Virus record (IMG/VR): IMGVR_UViG_3300028394_000313
Coordinates: 1-23,456 of that record
Source of the DNA: a virus
Length of the DNA: 23,456 bases
Reading direction: 5' to 3' (one strand)
In this document: positions 11,317 to 19,469 of the stretch, one piece after another
Layout: each line of letters starts with the position of its first letter
Position numbering within the stretch: position 1 is the first letter of the stretch
The notes under the pieces: generated by a model
Told to the model about the DNA's origin: nothing
Seen by the model: only the letters and a program-made list of their open reading frames with translations
Database searches by the model: none
Program-made: the position numbers and the translations under genes

Positions 11317-11531
11317 TGCGCATTACCCGGATACAAGCTTATCAAGCTCATCCGGTTCCTAGTCATGTGTACTACCCTCCTGAAGACCCATTAGAGCCGG
11401 ACATTACCGCTCAACCTGAATCAGTTATTGAGGGTGAGGATGAGGAAACTGAAGAGCGTTTATTTAGGTGCAAGCACTGTGATGAACTTGTGCTTGAATT
11501 TGATATAGAATACCATGAGTGTGACGAATAA
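11316..11531 (+). CDS. Small acidic protein with C-terminal zinc knuckle
   Basis: This gene encodes 71 residues. It starts on the TAATG overlap with the previous gene and ends on another with the next. The middle is very acidic (EGEDEETEE). The C terminus has CKHC with HEC (CKHCDEL...YHEC), a C2HC-type finger such as seen in FLYWCH/BED-like mini fingers, though family assignment is not possible. It forms a pair of zinc-finger-like genes with its upstream neighbour. Confidence 0.76.
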   Translation: MRITRIQAYQAHPVPSHVYYPPEDPLEPDITAQPESVIEGEDEETEERLFRCKHCDELVLEFDIEYHECDE

Positions 11532-11989
11532 TGGCTAAAAGTAATAATCCCTGGTCTAATGAGAAAAAAAGACAGCAGACCACTTCTAGGCAATGGCTAG
11601 ATATCCTTACTAATGAGGAAAATCCAAATGTGCCTGCTGAGGATAATGATTTTGAAGTAGATAACTCTTCATTAGAAATGCCTAATATGTCAGGCACTAC
11701 CTCTACAAACCCAGGAAAGCCAAGAACAGTAAAAGCAGGCTTTGATTACAAAACATTTAAAATGATTGTAGTATTCCGAGATGGAACGTGGTGGCAGTAT
11801 AATGGTGTACCAGTACAGATGTGGGAAAATTTCAAAGCAGCAGAATCTAAAGGCAAATATCTTTATTCTTCTGGTTTAGACTCATGGCCAGATATGCATG
11901 AAGTTGATATGGAAGAGCTATCTAAAGCACAAAAAACTCAAATAAATGACTTTAAAGGTTATTTGGATTACATGTATAAAGGAAAATAA
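11531..11989 (+). CDS. KTSC-domain protein
   Basis: This gene encodes 152 residues. A disordered polar N terminus (1-63) leads into a KTSC-like domain at about 64-120: FDYKTFKMIVVFRDGTWWQYNGVP then a helix with FKAAESKGKYLYSSGLD. KTSC domains are small beta domains found alone in phages and fused to lysyl-tRNA synthetases, and probably bind nucleic acid or protein. The sequence fits the Y-D-x(n)-L-V-F-x-x-G-x-x-Y-x-Y-x-x-V-P pattern of that family well. A C-terminal helix (121-152) follows. The stop is directly followed by the next ATG. Confidence 0.8.
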   Translation: MAKSNNPWSNEKKRQQTTSRQWLDILTNEENPNVPAEDNDFEVDNSSLEMPNMSGTTSTNPGKPRTVKAGFDYKTFKMIVVFRDGTWWQYNGVPVQMWENFKAAESKGKYLYSSGLDSWPDMHEVDMEELSKAQKTQINDFKGYLDYMYKGK

Positions 11990-12244
11990 ATGCAATCAAT
12001 CGGTTCACTATATGTTGATACTATTAAGCTAAAACATCCGCTCACCCCAGTATTTGAATGGGGTTGGAGTCAGGAGACAGAACACCCTTATCGCGAAAGC
12101 AAAGTATGCCTTGTATTCTGGGTTCCGTTTATTAAACGTGGGTATGCCATTGGTCTTTGGGGTAACCCCATTGATGAAGACGAAGCTCTAGGCAAAGTTC
12201 TACGTAAGCTTGATACTCCTAGTGAGGAGATTAAAAAATGGTAA
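11990..12244 (+). CDS. Small protein, unknown
   Basis: This gene encodes 84 residues. Its ATG follows the TAA of the KTSC gene without a gap. It is Trp- and Pro-rich with several short strands (KVCLVFWVPFIKRGYAIGLW) and a helical end. The hydrophobic centre is too broken by charged residues for a sure membrane helix. The last codons TGG TAA overlap the next start. Function unknown. Confidence 0.75.
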   Translation: MQSIGSLYVDTIKLKHPLTPVFEWGWSQETEHPYRESKVCLVFWVPFIKRGYAIGLWGNPIDEDEALGKVLRKLDTPSEEIKKW

Positions 12245-12483
12245 ATTTTAAAAAGAAAAGTTGGAATAAACCATTTCCTGAAAAAATTGCTAAACGGGTA
12301 TCCCGCATACCTACAGCTGATTTAACCTCATGGGCAGACCAAACGCTATATGAGTTAGGGCGTCTTCTTAGCATATATGAACGCAACCGTACCCCAGAAG
12401 CTATTAAAGAATTGGTTACCAGCACCGAAGCCCTTCATGCGGTAATAGAAGAATTAAATAAAAGAACAAACACTAGTTTATAA
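12238..12483 (+). CDS. Small helical protein upstream of terminase
   Basis: This gene encodes 81 residues. ATG overlaps the previous gene by seven bases, with AGGAG about 12 bases upstream. A basic N terminus is followed by two or three helices (LTSWADQTLYELGRLLSIYE, then EAIKELVTSTEALHAVIEEL). It lies where a small terminase subunit would be expected, directly before the large subunit. The size is small for that role and no helix-turn-helix is evident, so this is only a positional suggestion. Confidence 0.72.
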   Translation: MVNFKKKSWNKPFPEKIAKRVSRIPTADLTSWADQTLYELGRLLSIYERNRTPEAIKELVTSTEALHAVIEELNKRTNTSL

Positions 12484-12546
12484 AGTTTAATATTTATTTA
12501 TGGTATCATTAATAAGCCAACCTTCCTTCTCTCCCGTGTGGCACTT

Positions 12547-12579
12547 AGTAACCCTGAGTCATATCGGCTCAGGGTTACT
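12547..12579 (+). terminator. Perfect 12-bp hairpin ahead of the terminase
   Basis: AGTAACCCTGAG pairs exactly with CTCAGGGTTACT around a 9-base loop, ending 18 bases before the terminase ATG. The short T-rich run after it is broken (TTACTATT). It may end the small-gene transcript or, if the promoter lies upstream near 12504, control terminase expression. Confidence 0.6.
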
Positions 12580-12597
12580 TTACTATTAAGGCATAAG

Positions 12598-14175
12598 ATG
12601 AGTGAATACGACGATTTTGAAGAAGTAGATGAAGACTTTGATGAGCAATCTGAGTCTTATGAAGAAGAGTATGATGACGGCTTAGACGAGCTGTCTCGTG
12701 AGTTTGTTGACCAATTAATCGATAAGATTATGATTTTTATGACCGCGCTTGTAGGTCACCCACTTCGCCCTTACCAAGAGCCTTTAGCTAGGCGAATCAT
12801 CGAATCTGTCGTTATTAACGAGGGTGAAGAGATTACAGCCCTAGCCTCTCGTCAGTCCGGTAAGTCTGAGACTGTGGCTGATACTGTGGCTGCACTTATG
12901 GTTATCCTACCCCGACTTGCCAAAATGTACCCTGACCTATTAGGTCGTTTCAAAGATGGTCTATGGGTAGGTTTGTTTGCCCCTGTTGAAGGCCAGGCTG
13001 AAACTTTGTTCTCACGTGTTATTTCACGCCTTACTAGTGAACATGCCCTAGCTGTTTTAGAAGACCCTGAGATTGATGATGAGGCTAAAAAGGTTGCTGG
13101 TGTGACTAAGCAAGTTAAACTTCTTAAATCTAATTCCTCAGTTATGATGATGACAGCTAACCCTAGGGCTAAGATCGAATCTAAAACTTTCCATCTTATT
13201 GTTATTGATGAGTGTCAGGAAGCCGATGACTTTATTGTAGCTAAGTCTATCGGTCCGATGCTTGCATCTACCAACGGTACTATGGTGAAAACCGGTACTC
13301 CTACTACGCACAAAAACAATTTTTATCGAGCCATTCAACTCAACAAACGCCGTTCTACAGGACGCGGCGGCAAGCAGAACCATTTTCAATGGGATTGGCG
13401 TGATGTAGCTAAAGCTAGCGATGATTACGGTAAGTTTGTGCGTAAGGAGATGCTTCGTATTGGTGAAGATTCTGATGAGTTCCAGATGGCCTATAACTGC
13501 AAATGGCTTCTAGAACGCGGTATGTTCGTTACGTCTGGCGTTATGGACGAACTTGGGGATACTTCTCAAAAAATTGTAGAAGCTTGGCATCGTACTCCTG
13601 TTGTAGTAGGCATTGACCCTGCTCGTAAAATGGACTCCACTGTGGTAACCGTGGTCTGGGTAGACTGGGATAGGCCTGACGAGTTTGGTTACTTTGACCA
13701 CAGAGTGCTTAATTGGCTAGAGATTCAAGGCGATGACTGGGAAGACCAGTATTTCCAAATAGTTAATTTTCTTGAAAATTATGACATCTTATACGTTGGC
13801 GTAGACGCTAACGGTGTAGGAGATGCTGTAGCTCAGCGCCTCCGTTTACTGCTTCCTAGAGCAGAAGTTATTTCTGTAGGAAGTAGCCAGCAAGAACAAT
13901 CTAAGCGGTGGAAGCATCTTAAGACCCTTATTGAGCGCCGCCTTATTGGTTGGCCAGCACATGCTAAAACTAGAGGTCTTCGTAGATGGAAGCGGTTCTA
14001 TCAGCAAATGACTGACCTAGAAGTTAAGTTCCAAGGCCCTAACTTTCTTGCTCATGCCCCTGAAGAAGCCCATGCCCATGACGACTTTGCCGATAGTTTA
14101 GCTATTGCTTGCGCTTTAACCATGGAGCTTACAATGCCTAGCGTAGAAGTAAGTTCTTCGCCTTTTTACAGATAA
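12598..14175 (+). CDS. terL: Terminase large subunit (DNA packaging ATPase-nuclease)
   Basis: This protein has 525 residues. The frame opens at 12538, but that part runs through the hairpin at 12547-12579, so I use the ATG at 12598 behind TTAAGG. It drives ATP-dependent DNA packaging and cuts the concatemer. Motifs: an acidic N terminus (1-33), Walker A SRQSGKS (84-90), Walker B LIVIDE (200-205), coupling motif GTPT (233-236), then the RNase-H-like nuclease with Asp340 (GID), Asp403 (GVDANG) and Asp495/Asp496/Asp499 (HDDFADS). The length and motif order are standard. It heads the head-assembly module. Confidence 0.96.
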   Translation: MSEYDDFEEVDEDFDEQSESYEEEYDDGLDELSREFVDQLIDKIMIFMTALVGHPLRPYQEPLARRIIESVVINEGEEITALASRQSGKSETVADTVAALMVILPRLAKMYPDLLGRFKDGLWVGLFAPVEGQAETLFSRVISRLTSEHALAVLEDPEIDDEAKKVAGVTKQVKLLKSNSSVMMMTANPRAKIESKTFHLIVIDECQEADDFIVAKSIGPMLASTNGTMVKTGTPTTHKNNFYRAIQLNKRRSTGRGGKQNHFQWDWRDVAKASDDYGKFVRKEMLRIGEDSDEFQMAYNCKWLLERGMFVTSGVMDELGDTSQKIVEAWHRTPVVVGIDPARKMDSTVVTVVWVDWDRPDEFGYFDHRVLNWLEIQGDDWEDQYFQIVNFLENYDILYVGVDANGVGDAVAQRLRLLLPRAEVISVGSSQQEQSKRWKHLKTLIERRLIGWPAHAKTRGLRRWKRFYQQMTDLEVKFQGPNFLAHAPEEAHAHDDFADSLAIACALTMELTMPSVEVSSSPFYR

Positions 14176-14253
14176 TTTACGTTTATCCTGCAAATTTTCG
14201 TAATTAGTATAAAACTTGTATAGAGGCCTCAACCTTTTTATTAGGAGATATTA

Positions 14254-14652
14254 ATGTCACTTGCACCAGACCCACAGTTCCCAGAGCGTGCTCCACTAAC
14301 TTACGACAGTAAGATTGCTGCAGCAGTTCCTGGCCAGCGCGGACCACTTCGTTTTGAAGAAGGTGTCGCAACCGATACAGACGTTCCAGACGAATTTATT
14401 CTTGGAGCACAGCAGGGATATTCTCCTGCTCCAGGTCGTCCAAACCGTAATGCCCCTGTTCACACTAAGACTGCTGAAGAGACTATGAGCGAACGTGCTC
14501 ACGTAGGTTCAGCTGCATGGGTGGAGTCACAGGACTACCTAGGTGAATTCTCAGGCTCAGCCTTTGAAGACCACGGCTCAAACGTTTACGAGACTGTTGT
14601 CCGTAACGGTGGCCGTCAGCAGCACCCGAACCCAGCTCAGGTTCAGGACTAG
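14254..14652 (+). CDS. Head-module protein, unknown
   Basis: This gene encodes 132 residues. ATG at 14254 has a strong TTAGGAGA site. Polar and Pro/Gly-rich throughout (APDPQFPERAPLTYDSKIAA), it lacks Cys and predicted helices, so it is likely extended or disordered. Its position between terminase and portal suggests a virion or assembly protein, but no family is recognised. A hairpin follows. Confidence 0.72.
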   Translation: MSLAPDPQFPERAPLTYDSKIAAAVPGQRGPLRFEEGVATDTDVPDEFILGAQQGYSPAPGRPNRNAPVHTKTAEETMSERAHVGSAAWVESQDYLGEFSGSAFEDHGSNVYETVVRNGGRQQHPNPAQVQD

Positions 14653-14663
14653 GTAAAAAATTC

Positions 14664-14704
14664 TTGAACCCCCGTACCTCACTGATGATGGCGTACGGGT
14701 GGTT
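14664..14704 (+). terminator. Candidate hairpin terminator
   Basis: AACC-CCCGTAC pairs with GTACGGG-GGTT around a 15-base loop, with one bulged base. It comes 12 bases after the stop at 14652. There is only a weak T run after it, so it may instead act as a leader structure for the next gene. Confidence 0.45.
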
Positions 14705-14728
14705 TGAGTACTTCTAAGGTGGTGGATT

Positions 14729-15046
14729 ATGGCTCTCGTTAAGGGTCAAGAAGTAAAAGAGACGCCCCATCAATACCCCGCAAACCCTCGCCTTTGGAAT
14801 CTAATTACCACACAGGCAAAAACTCGTTTTGCTAAGTACCCTTCTCCAGCTGCTGCTCACTGGGTACACTCTAAATATGAACAACTTGGCGGCAAGTTTG
14901 TAGATTCTAAAAAACAAATTGACCCCCGTATGCGTGACCGTGCTCAAGAAGCTATGGATAAAAAAGAAGAGCAGCAAAAAAATTCGATACAAAAAGACGT
15001 AAATAAGAAAGTAACTAAAAAGGTTACTAAACCAATTGCCAAATAG
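14729..15046 (+). CDS. Small protein with YPSPAA...GG motif
   Basis: This gene encodes 105 residues. ATG at 14729 follows AAGGTGG. The core reads LWNLITTQAKTRFAKYPSPA, then AHWVHSKYEQLGGKF: a W-x-I-x(4)-K-x(4)-YPS-x-AA-x-WV-x(3)-Y-x(3)-GG-x-F pattern that I recall in assorted small proteins of phages and large DNA viruses without a settled function. The Lys-rich C terminus (from about 78) is probably disordered. It lies before the portal gene, so a minor virion role is plausible. Confidence 0.72.
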   Translation: MALVKGQEVKETPHQYPANPRLWNLITTQAKTRFAKYPSPAAAHWVHSKYEQLGGKFVDSKKQIDPRMRDRAQEAMDKKEEQQKNSIQKDVNKKVTKKVTKPIAK

Positions 15047-15070
15047 TAATCCCTGAAAAAAATAAGTATT

Positions 15071-15100
15071 TTGCGGTACACTATAACTACTCACGATAAT
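15071..15100 (+). promoter_or_regulatory. Candidate portal-gene promoter
   Basis: TTGCGG (15071-15076), an 18-base spacer and GATAAT (15095-15100), 22 bases before the ATG. An overlapping TATAAC at 15082 is an alternative -10. The match is moderate. Confidence 0.4.
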
Positions 15101-15122
15101 ATAACTGGAAGCGCTTCGTAGC

Positions 15123-16853
15123 ATGTCGATTGATTTTTCCCCTCCGTCATATAGAGCCGCATCCTCTGACCTTACCATCAGCATCTCCCCTCTGGGTCTT
15201 GTAGAGCTTGCTGATGAAGAGTTTGAGGTCCACGGCCCTCGTCTAAACCGTTACAGCCTTAACTGGGCTATGTACCTAGGTCACCACACTTCTTTCCGCC
15301 GTCAGGCCGGTGAACCTTCTATTGTTCTTAACTATTACCGTGCTTTTACTGACTTTATTATTAACTTCACATTTAGTAAGGGCGTTCAGTTCCGTAGCGT
15401 TAAGGCTACTGAGGCTATCGTTCCTTCTCTTCTTGAGCGCGTCTGGGAAGTAGATAATAATAAAGCTACCGTACTTTGGGAAATCGGTCAGCAGGGTGGT
15501 GTTTCTGGAGACTGTTTTATCAAAGTAGCTTATGAAGAGGGCTATGAGGATTCTGTAGGCGGAGTTCATCCAGGCCGTGTTCGTATCTTACCTCTAAACT
15601 CTTCTTTTGCTTTTCCAGAATTTCACCCACACGACCGTGAACGTCTAATCCGTTTTAAGCTTAAGTACCGTTTCTGGGGGACATCGCTAGAAGGAACTCG
15701 TCAGGTTTACACTTACACCGAGATTCTCACAGAAGACACTATTGAAGAGTACATCAACGATGAAATGATCGACTCTCGTCCAAATCCATTGGGCATTATT
15801 CCAGTTATTCATATCGCTAACGTTCGTGTATCAGGTTCTCCTTGGGGCCTATCTGACTGTAACGAAATGATTAGCATTAACCGTGTCTATAACGAAACTG
15901 CCACAGACATTGCAGATATTATTAACTACCACGCTGCCCCTGTTACTGTAATCATTGGTGCTAAAGCTAGCCAGTTAGAAAAAGGTGCTAACAAGGTTTG
16001 GGGTGGTCTACCAAAGGACGCTCGTGTTGAGAACCTTGAAGGTGGAGGCCAGGGCCTAAAGGGCGCTATGGACTTTATGGCTCAGCTAAAGAAGGCTATG
16101 CATGAAATGACCGGTGTGCCTGAGTCTGCTCTTGGCCAAGCTATGCCGGTTTCTAACACTTCTGGTGTTGCACTTTCAATTATGTTCCAGCCTTTGATGA
16201 ATCGTTATCACCAAAAGATTGTTCAGTATGCTCACGGAATTGAACGTGTTAATGAGCTAGTTCTTCGCACTCTTGCACTAAAAGAGCCAGAAACATTTAC
16301 TCTTAACCTAGATGTAGAAACTACTCCAAAACTTAACCAGTTAGTTCAACTGGACCCTAGTGACCCAGAGACTTACCGTACATATGCCCACTTCCCACCA
16401 CCACTACCTCTAGATAAGCTAATTGTATTGAACGAAGTTCAATCACTGCTATCTCTTGGTTTGCAGTCTAAGGAGGGTGCTTTGCGCGACCTTGGTGAAG
16501 AATTCCCTGAGTCTAAGCTTCAAGAAATTCGTAAAGAACTTATCGATGATGCTATTGCTGATGGGGCTTTGCGTCTTGTACAAACCGAAATTGAGCAAGA
16601 AATTGCGTCTATGACAGGTCAATTAGGAATGATGGACGGGACTACGGCTGGTGGCGGGGCTACTCCAGGAGCTGGTGCCCCAGGACCTATGGGCGGTGCC
16701 CCAGGCGCTGGTGAACCTATGGCTCCTACCCTTGACCCACAAACCCTAGATAACCTCGCATTAGGGGAGTCTGAACTTAGAACCAGACTTGTTACAGAAG
16801 CTTATGGAACAAAATTACCTAGTAGACAAATTCCACAAGATTATCAAAAATAA
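15123..16853 (+). CDS. Portal protein
   Basis: This protein has 576 residues. It forms the dodecameric DNA gate at the capsid vertex and docks the terminase. The sequence fits the Gp6/SPP1-type portal family: an N-terminal mixed domain with RYSLNWAMYLGHHTS and VLNYYRAFTDFIINFTF, the conserved WEIGQQGGVSGDCFIKV region (about 117-140), NPLGIIPVIHIAN (about 222), the NETATDIADIINYHAAP stem region, and ALGQAMPVSNTSGVAL (about 340). A Gly/Pro-rich segment lies near residues 510-540. ATG at 15123 has only a weak upstream GGAAG. The family's usual length is similar. Confidence 0.93.
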   Translation: MSIDFSPPSYRAASSDLTISISPLGLVELADEEFEVHGPRLNRYSLNWAMYLGHHTSFRRQAGEPSIVLNYYRAFTDFIINFTFSKGVQFRSVKATEAIVPSLLERVWEVDNNKATVLWEIGQQGGVSGDCFIKVAYEEGYEDSVGGVHPGRVRILPLNSSFAFPEFHPHDRERLIRFKLKYRFWGTSLEGTRQVYTYTEILTEDTIEEYINDEMIDSRPNPLGIIPVIHIANVRVSGSPWGLSDCNEMISINRVYNETATDIADIINYHAAPVTVIIGAKASQLEKGANKVWGGLPKDARVENLEGGGQGLKGAMDFMAQLKKAMHEMTGVPESALGQAMPVSNTSGVALSIMFQPLMNRYHQKIVQYAHGIERVNELVLRTLALKEPETFTLNLDVETTPKLNQLVQLDPSDPETYRTYAHFPPPLPLDKLIVLNEVQSLLSLGLQSKEGALRDLGEEFPESKLQEIRKELIDDAIADGALRLVQTEIEQEIASMTGQLGMMDGTTAGGGATPGAGAPGPMGGAPGAGEPMAPTLDPQTLDNLALGESELRTRLVTEAYGTKLPSRQIPQDYQK

Positions 16854-16899
16854 TTTTGATTTAGCAACAAAAACGCGGTAGAACGCGTAAAACTTAATA

Positions 16900-16929
16900 T
16901 TGACAACATAACGTGCGGCTATATGTGCT
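16900..16929 (+). promoter_or_regulatory. Candidate scaffold/capsid promoter
   Basis: A consensus TTGACA (16900-16905) lies in the 128-base gap after the portal gene, but the -10 at an 18-base spacing (TGTGCT) is weak. The gap also holds a small ACGCG/CGCGT hairpin (16874-16887). High capsid and scaffold output would fit an extra promoter here. Confidence 0.35.
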
Positions 16930-16981
16930 ACGTGTCGAAAGATACATTCGGAAAACGCCCTAGAGAAATTAAGGATATACA

Positions 16982-17785
16982 TTGAGTACAACAGATTCAC
17001 AACCAAATGCCGAAGCTTTTGAAGCTGAAGCAGGAGTAACTCCAACAGTAGCAACGCCTGACGCTGATGCGTCAATTGCTACATCGGTATCTTCAACTGA
17101 TGCACCAGCTACAAACACCAAGTTCTATACGGACGAGGATTTGTCTAAGGTACGCACTCAGGAAAAAGATAAGCTTTACCCACAGATTGATGCACTAAAG
17201 ACTGAACTCGCAGAGATTAAACGTCAACGCGAAGAAGAACTTGCAGCAAAACGTGCGGAAGAAGACGCTAGAGCCGCTGAAGAGCGTGCAAAGGCAGAAG
17301 CTGATATGGACGTTCGTGACCTTCTAAAACAGAAGGAAAGCGAATGGCAGGAGCAATTGGAGCGTGAGCGTCAAGAACGTGAACGCGCATTTGCTGAGTT
17401 GGACCGTGAAAGGCAGTACTCAGAACTTACCAGTTACAAGCAGCAATTGCTTGAAGCTGAGCGGGACAATATTATTCCCGAACTATTGGACCTTGTAACG
17501 GGTAACACCCCAGAAGAGGTCAGTGCGAGTATCGAAGGCTTGAAAGAGCGTTCTTCTCGTATCCTTGATTCGGCACAGGCAGCGATGCAGAATGCCCGCA
17601 AGGAAATGACGGGTAGTCGGGTAACCGCGCCACCCACCGGACCATTGGATATCAATTCGGAACAACGTACGCTTACGGCTCAAGAAATTGCAGCCATGCC
17701 GATGAATGAATATGCACAATATCGTCAACGTCTATTGAGTGATAAAGCTCGTGGACGCGGACAGGGTTTGTTCGGGAACCCATAA
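16982..17785 (+). CDS. Scaffolding protein
   Basis: This protein has 267 residues. It starts at TTG (16982-16984), fixed by AAGGA seven bases before it, and there is no nearby ATG. It has a disordered Thr/Ala-rich N terminus (1-45), then a long Glu/Arg/Lys coiled coil (about 52-162, with stretches such as EEELAAKRAEEDARAAEERA), a helical C-terminal half and a basic end (RGRGQGLFGNP). This composition between portal and capsid is typical of scaffolds that shape the procapsid and are then removed. No protease domain is seen. Confidence 0.9.
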   Translation: MSTTDSQPNAEAFEAEAGVTPTVATPDADASIATSVSSTDAPATNTKFYTDEDLSKVRTQEKDKLYPQIDALKTELAEIKRQREEELAAKRAEEDARAAEERAKAEADMDVRDLLKQKESEWQEQLERERQERERAFAELDRERQYSELTSYKQQLLEAERDNIIPELLDLVTGNTPEEVSASIEGLKERSSRILDSAQAAMQNARKEMTGSRVTAPPTGPLDINSEQRTLTAQEIAAMPMNEYAQYRQRLLSDKARGRGQGLFGNP

Positions 17786-17821
17786 ACCAATAACGTCAAT
17801 TTAATTTAGGAGCCCACGCAA

Positions 17822-18910
17822 ATGGCATCAGGTATTACGGGAACCGGCAATCTAGCTGCCGCCCCAACCTCGTACTCAGGTACAAACACACAGCTAACTC
17901 AGGCGATTCAGCAAATCTGGTCAAAGGAAATCCTTTTCCAGGCTATGCCAATCCTTCGCTTTGAGCAGTTCGCAGTTAAGAAGACAGAACTTGGTGTTGC
18001 ACCAGGTCTTCAGATTAACTTCCTGCGTTACAACAACCTAGGCTTCGCTTCAGCGCTAGTCGAAGGTGTACGTATGCAGACCAACGCTCTGACTGCACAG
18101 CAGTTCTCAATCACCGTTTCAGAGCACGGATACGCACTTGCAGTTTCAGAGCTATTGCTAAACGCATCTTTCGATGACGTTATGGCATCTGCTTCTCGTC
18201 TGCTAGGTCGTAACATGGCTCTTTACCTAGACAAGCTAAGCCGCGACACCCTATACGGTGCGACTTCTCAAATCTGGGGTGAAGACCGTACCAACCTAAC
18301 CGCTATCACTAACGGAACTGGTAACTTCAACCAGTACGGATACGGTACAAACGGTACAAGCAATGCTTCTATGACCGGTAACTATGGGCTAACTCCAAGA
18401 ACCGTTAAGGACGCAGTCGAGCAGCTATCAACTAAGAACATTCCAAGGCTTGGAGAAACTTACGTTGCATTCGTACACCCTCACCAGTCACGTCTTCTAC
18501 GCGACACTGCTGAGTTTATCGAAGTAACTAAGTACGCTGCTCCAGGTAACTTCATGCTAGGTGAAATCGGCCGTCTATACGACACCGTATTCATCGAAAC
18601 CACACAGGTCCGTAAGGTCACTAACGGTGCTGGTACAGGTTGGACTGCTGACACAGCTGTTTCTAACCCAGTTCCTGCTGCCGGTGGTGGTTACGTAGCT
18701 CCTGCTGAGTGGACTGGTAACGGTAACAAGGACCGCTATGACGCTATCTTCATTGGAGACAACGCATTTGGTCACGCTATCTCACTTCCAGTTGAGCTTC
18801 GTGATGGTGGTATTCTAGACTTCGGTCGTGAACACGCACTAGCATGGTACTCGATCTTCGGTCTTGGTCTAATCACTGACCAGGCTGTAATCGTAGCCTC
18901 AACAAACTAA
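17822..18910 (+). CDS. Major capsid protein, N4-gp56 family
   Basis: This protein has 362 residues. ATG at 17822 follows AGGAG. It forms the icosahedral shell. The start (LAAAPTSYSGTNTQLTQAIQ, then IWSKEILFQAMPILRFEQFA) and the region SEHGYALAVSELLLNAS (about 99-115) with the ALYLDKLSRDTLYG-like helix match the N4-gp56 capsid family, an HK97-fold group. The length is in the usual range of 350-400. No maturation protease gene is found nearby, fitting N4-type heads. A strong terminator follows. Confidence 0.92.
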   Translation: MASGITGTGNLAAAPTSYSGTNTQLTQAIQQIWSKEILFQAMPILRFEQFAVKKTELGVAPGLQINFLRYNNLGFASALVEGVRMQTNALTAQQFSITVSEHGYALAVSELLLNASFDDVMASASRLLGRNMALYLDKLSRDTLYGATSQIWGEDRTNLTAITNGTGNFNQYGYGTNGTSNASMTGNYGLTPRTVKDAVEQLSTKNIPRLGETYVAFVHPHQSRLLRDTAEFIEVTKYAAPGNFMLGEIGRLYDTVFIETTQVRKVTNGAGTGWTADTAVSNPVPAAGGGYVAPAEWTGNGNKDRYDAIFIGDNAFGHAISLPVELRDGGILDFGREHALAWYSIFGLGLITDQAVIVASTN

Positions 18911-18916
18911 TTGTGC

Positions 18917-18944
18917 TAGGGGGGTCAGCAATGGCCCCCCTTTT
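18917..18944 (+). terminator. Terminator after the capsid gene
   Basis: GGGGGG (18919-18924) pairs with CCCCCC (18935-18940), followed by TTTT. A partial terminator here could keep downstream gene levels below capsid. Confidence 0.92.
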
Positions 18945-18987
18945 ACAACCCCCTGCAATACCGAGACACTAATTAGGAGAATACCCC

Positions 18988-19356
18988 GTGGCAACACAAA
19001 AGAAACCGGCAGACTTTACAGGTCGCCAAAGAGATGCCCTCGTCGCACAGCAGTTAGATGACCAAGCGGCTCGCACAAGCGAGCTTGCAATGGCTACTGC
19101 CGAAGCTGCTATTAAAGTAGAGACGGAAGTAATCGACGCTACAGAGCCAAATCGTGCTCAGCCAATCGTAGTTGATGAAGTAGTTAAGAGCAAAGAACAG
19201 AACGCTACAGTAACTATCCGCGTATCGGATAATATTGAGTCTATGACTTTTGGTGCTGGAAACTACTACAGCTTTAAGGCTGGACAAAAGTACGAAGTTA
19301 CTCCAGAAATCGCCGCTCACCTTGAGCTAAAAGGTTACGTTTCACAGCGATTCTAA
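18988..19356 (+). CDS. Small head-associated protein, GTG start
   Basis: This protein has 122 residues. It starts at GTG (18988-18990), with AGGAGA eight bases upstream. The N-terminal half is helical, polar and Ala-rich. The C-terminal part (about 80-122) is beta-like, with GAGNYYSFKAGQKYEVTPEI and HLELKGYV, a pattern seen in small phage proteins encoded right after the capsid gene. It could be a head-completion or decoration protein. No firm family. Confidence 0.72.
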   Translation: MATQKKPADFTGRQRDALVAQQLDDQAARTSELAMATAEAAIKVETEVIDATEPNRAQPIVVDEVVKSKEQNATVTIRVSDNIESMTFGAGNYYSFKAGQKYEVTPEIAAHLELKGYVSQRF

Positions 19357-19370
19357 AATTTACTTTAGAC

Positions 19371-19402
19371 GGGGCAGCGGGCTTAGTGCCCGCTGTTTCG
19401 TT
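19371..19402 (+). terminator. Terminator after the small head protein
   Basis: CAGCGGGC (19375-19382) pairs with GCCCGCTG (19388-19395), 5-base loop, followed by TTTCGTTT. Confidence 0.85.
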
Positions 19403-19469
19403 TATCCAGACTTTTTAAGTGTTATAAGTCATCATAGAATTAAATGATTTTTGTTAGGTTGGGCTCACT

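Noticed and set aside
13338-13349. Exact CAACTCAACAAA, the palindrome arm sequence, inside the terminase gene
   Set aside because: It encodes QLNK in frame and there is no matching right arm nearby, so I treat it as chance.
14801-15184. Minus-strand open frame of 127 codons
   Set aside because: Shadow of the plus-strand small gene and portal start; composition is Phe/Leu-rich as expected from antisense of Lys codons.
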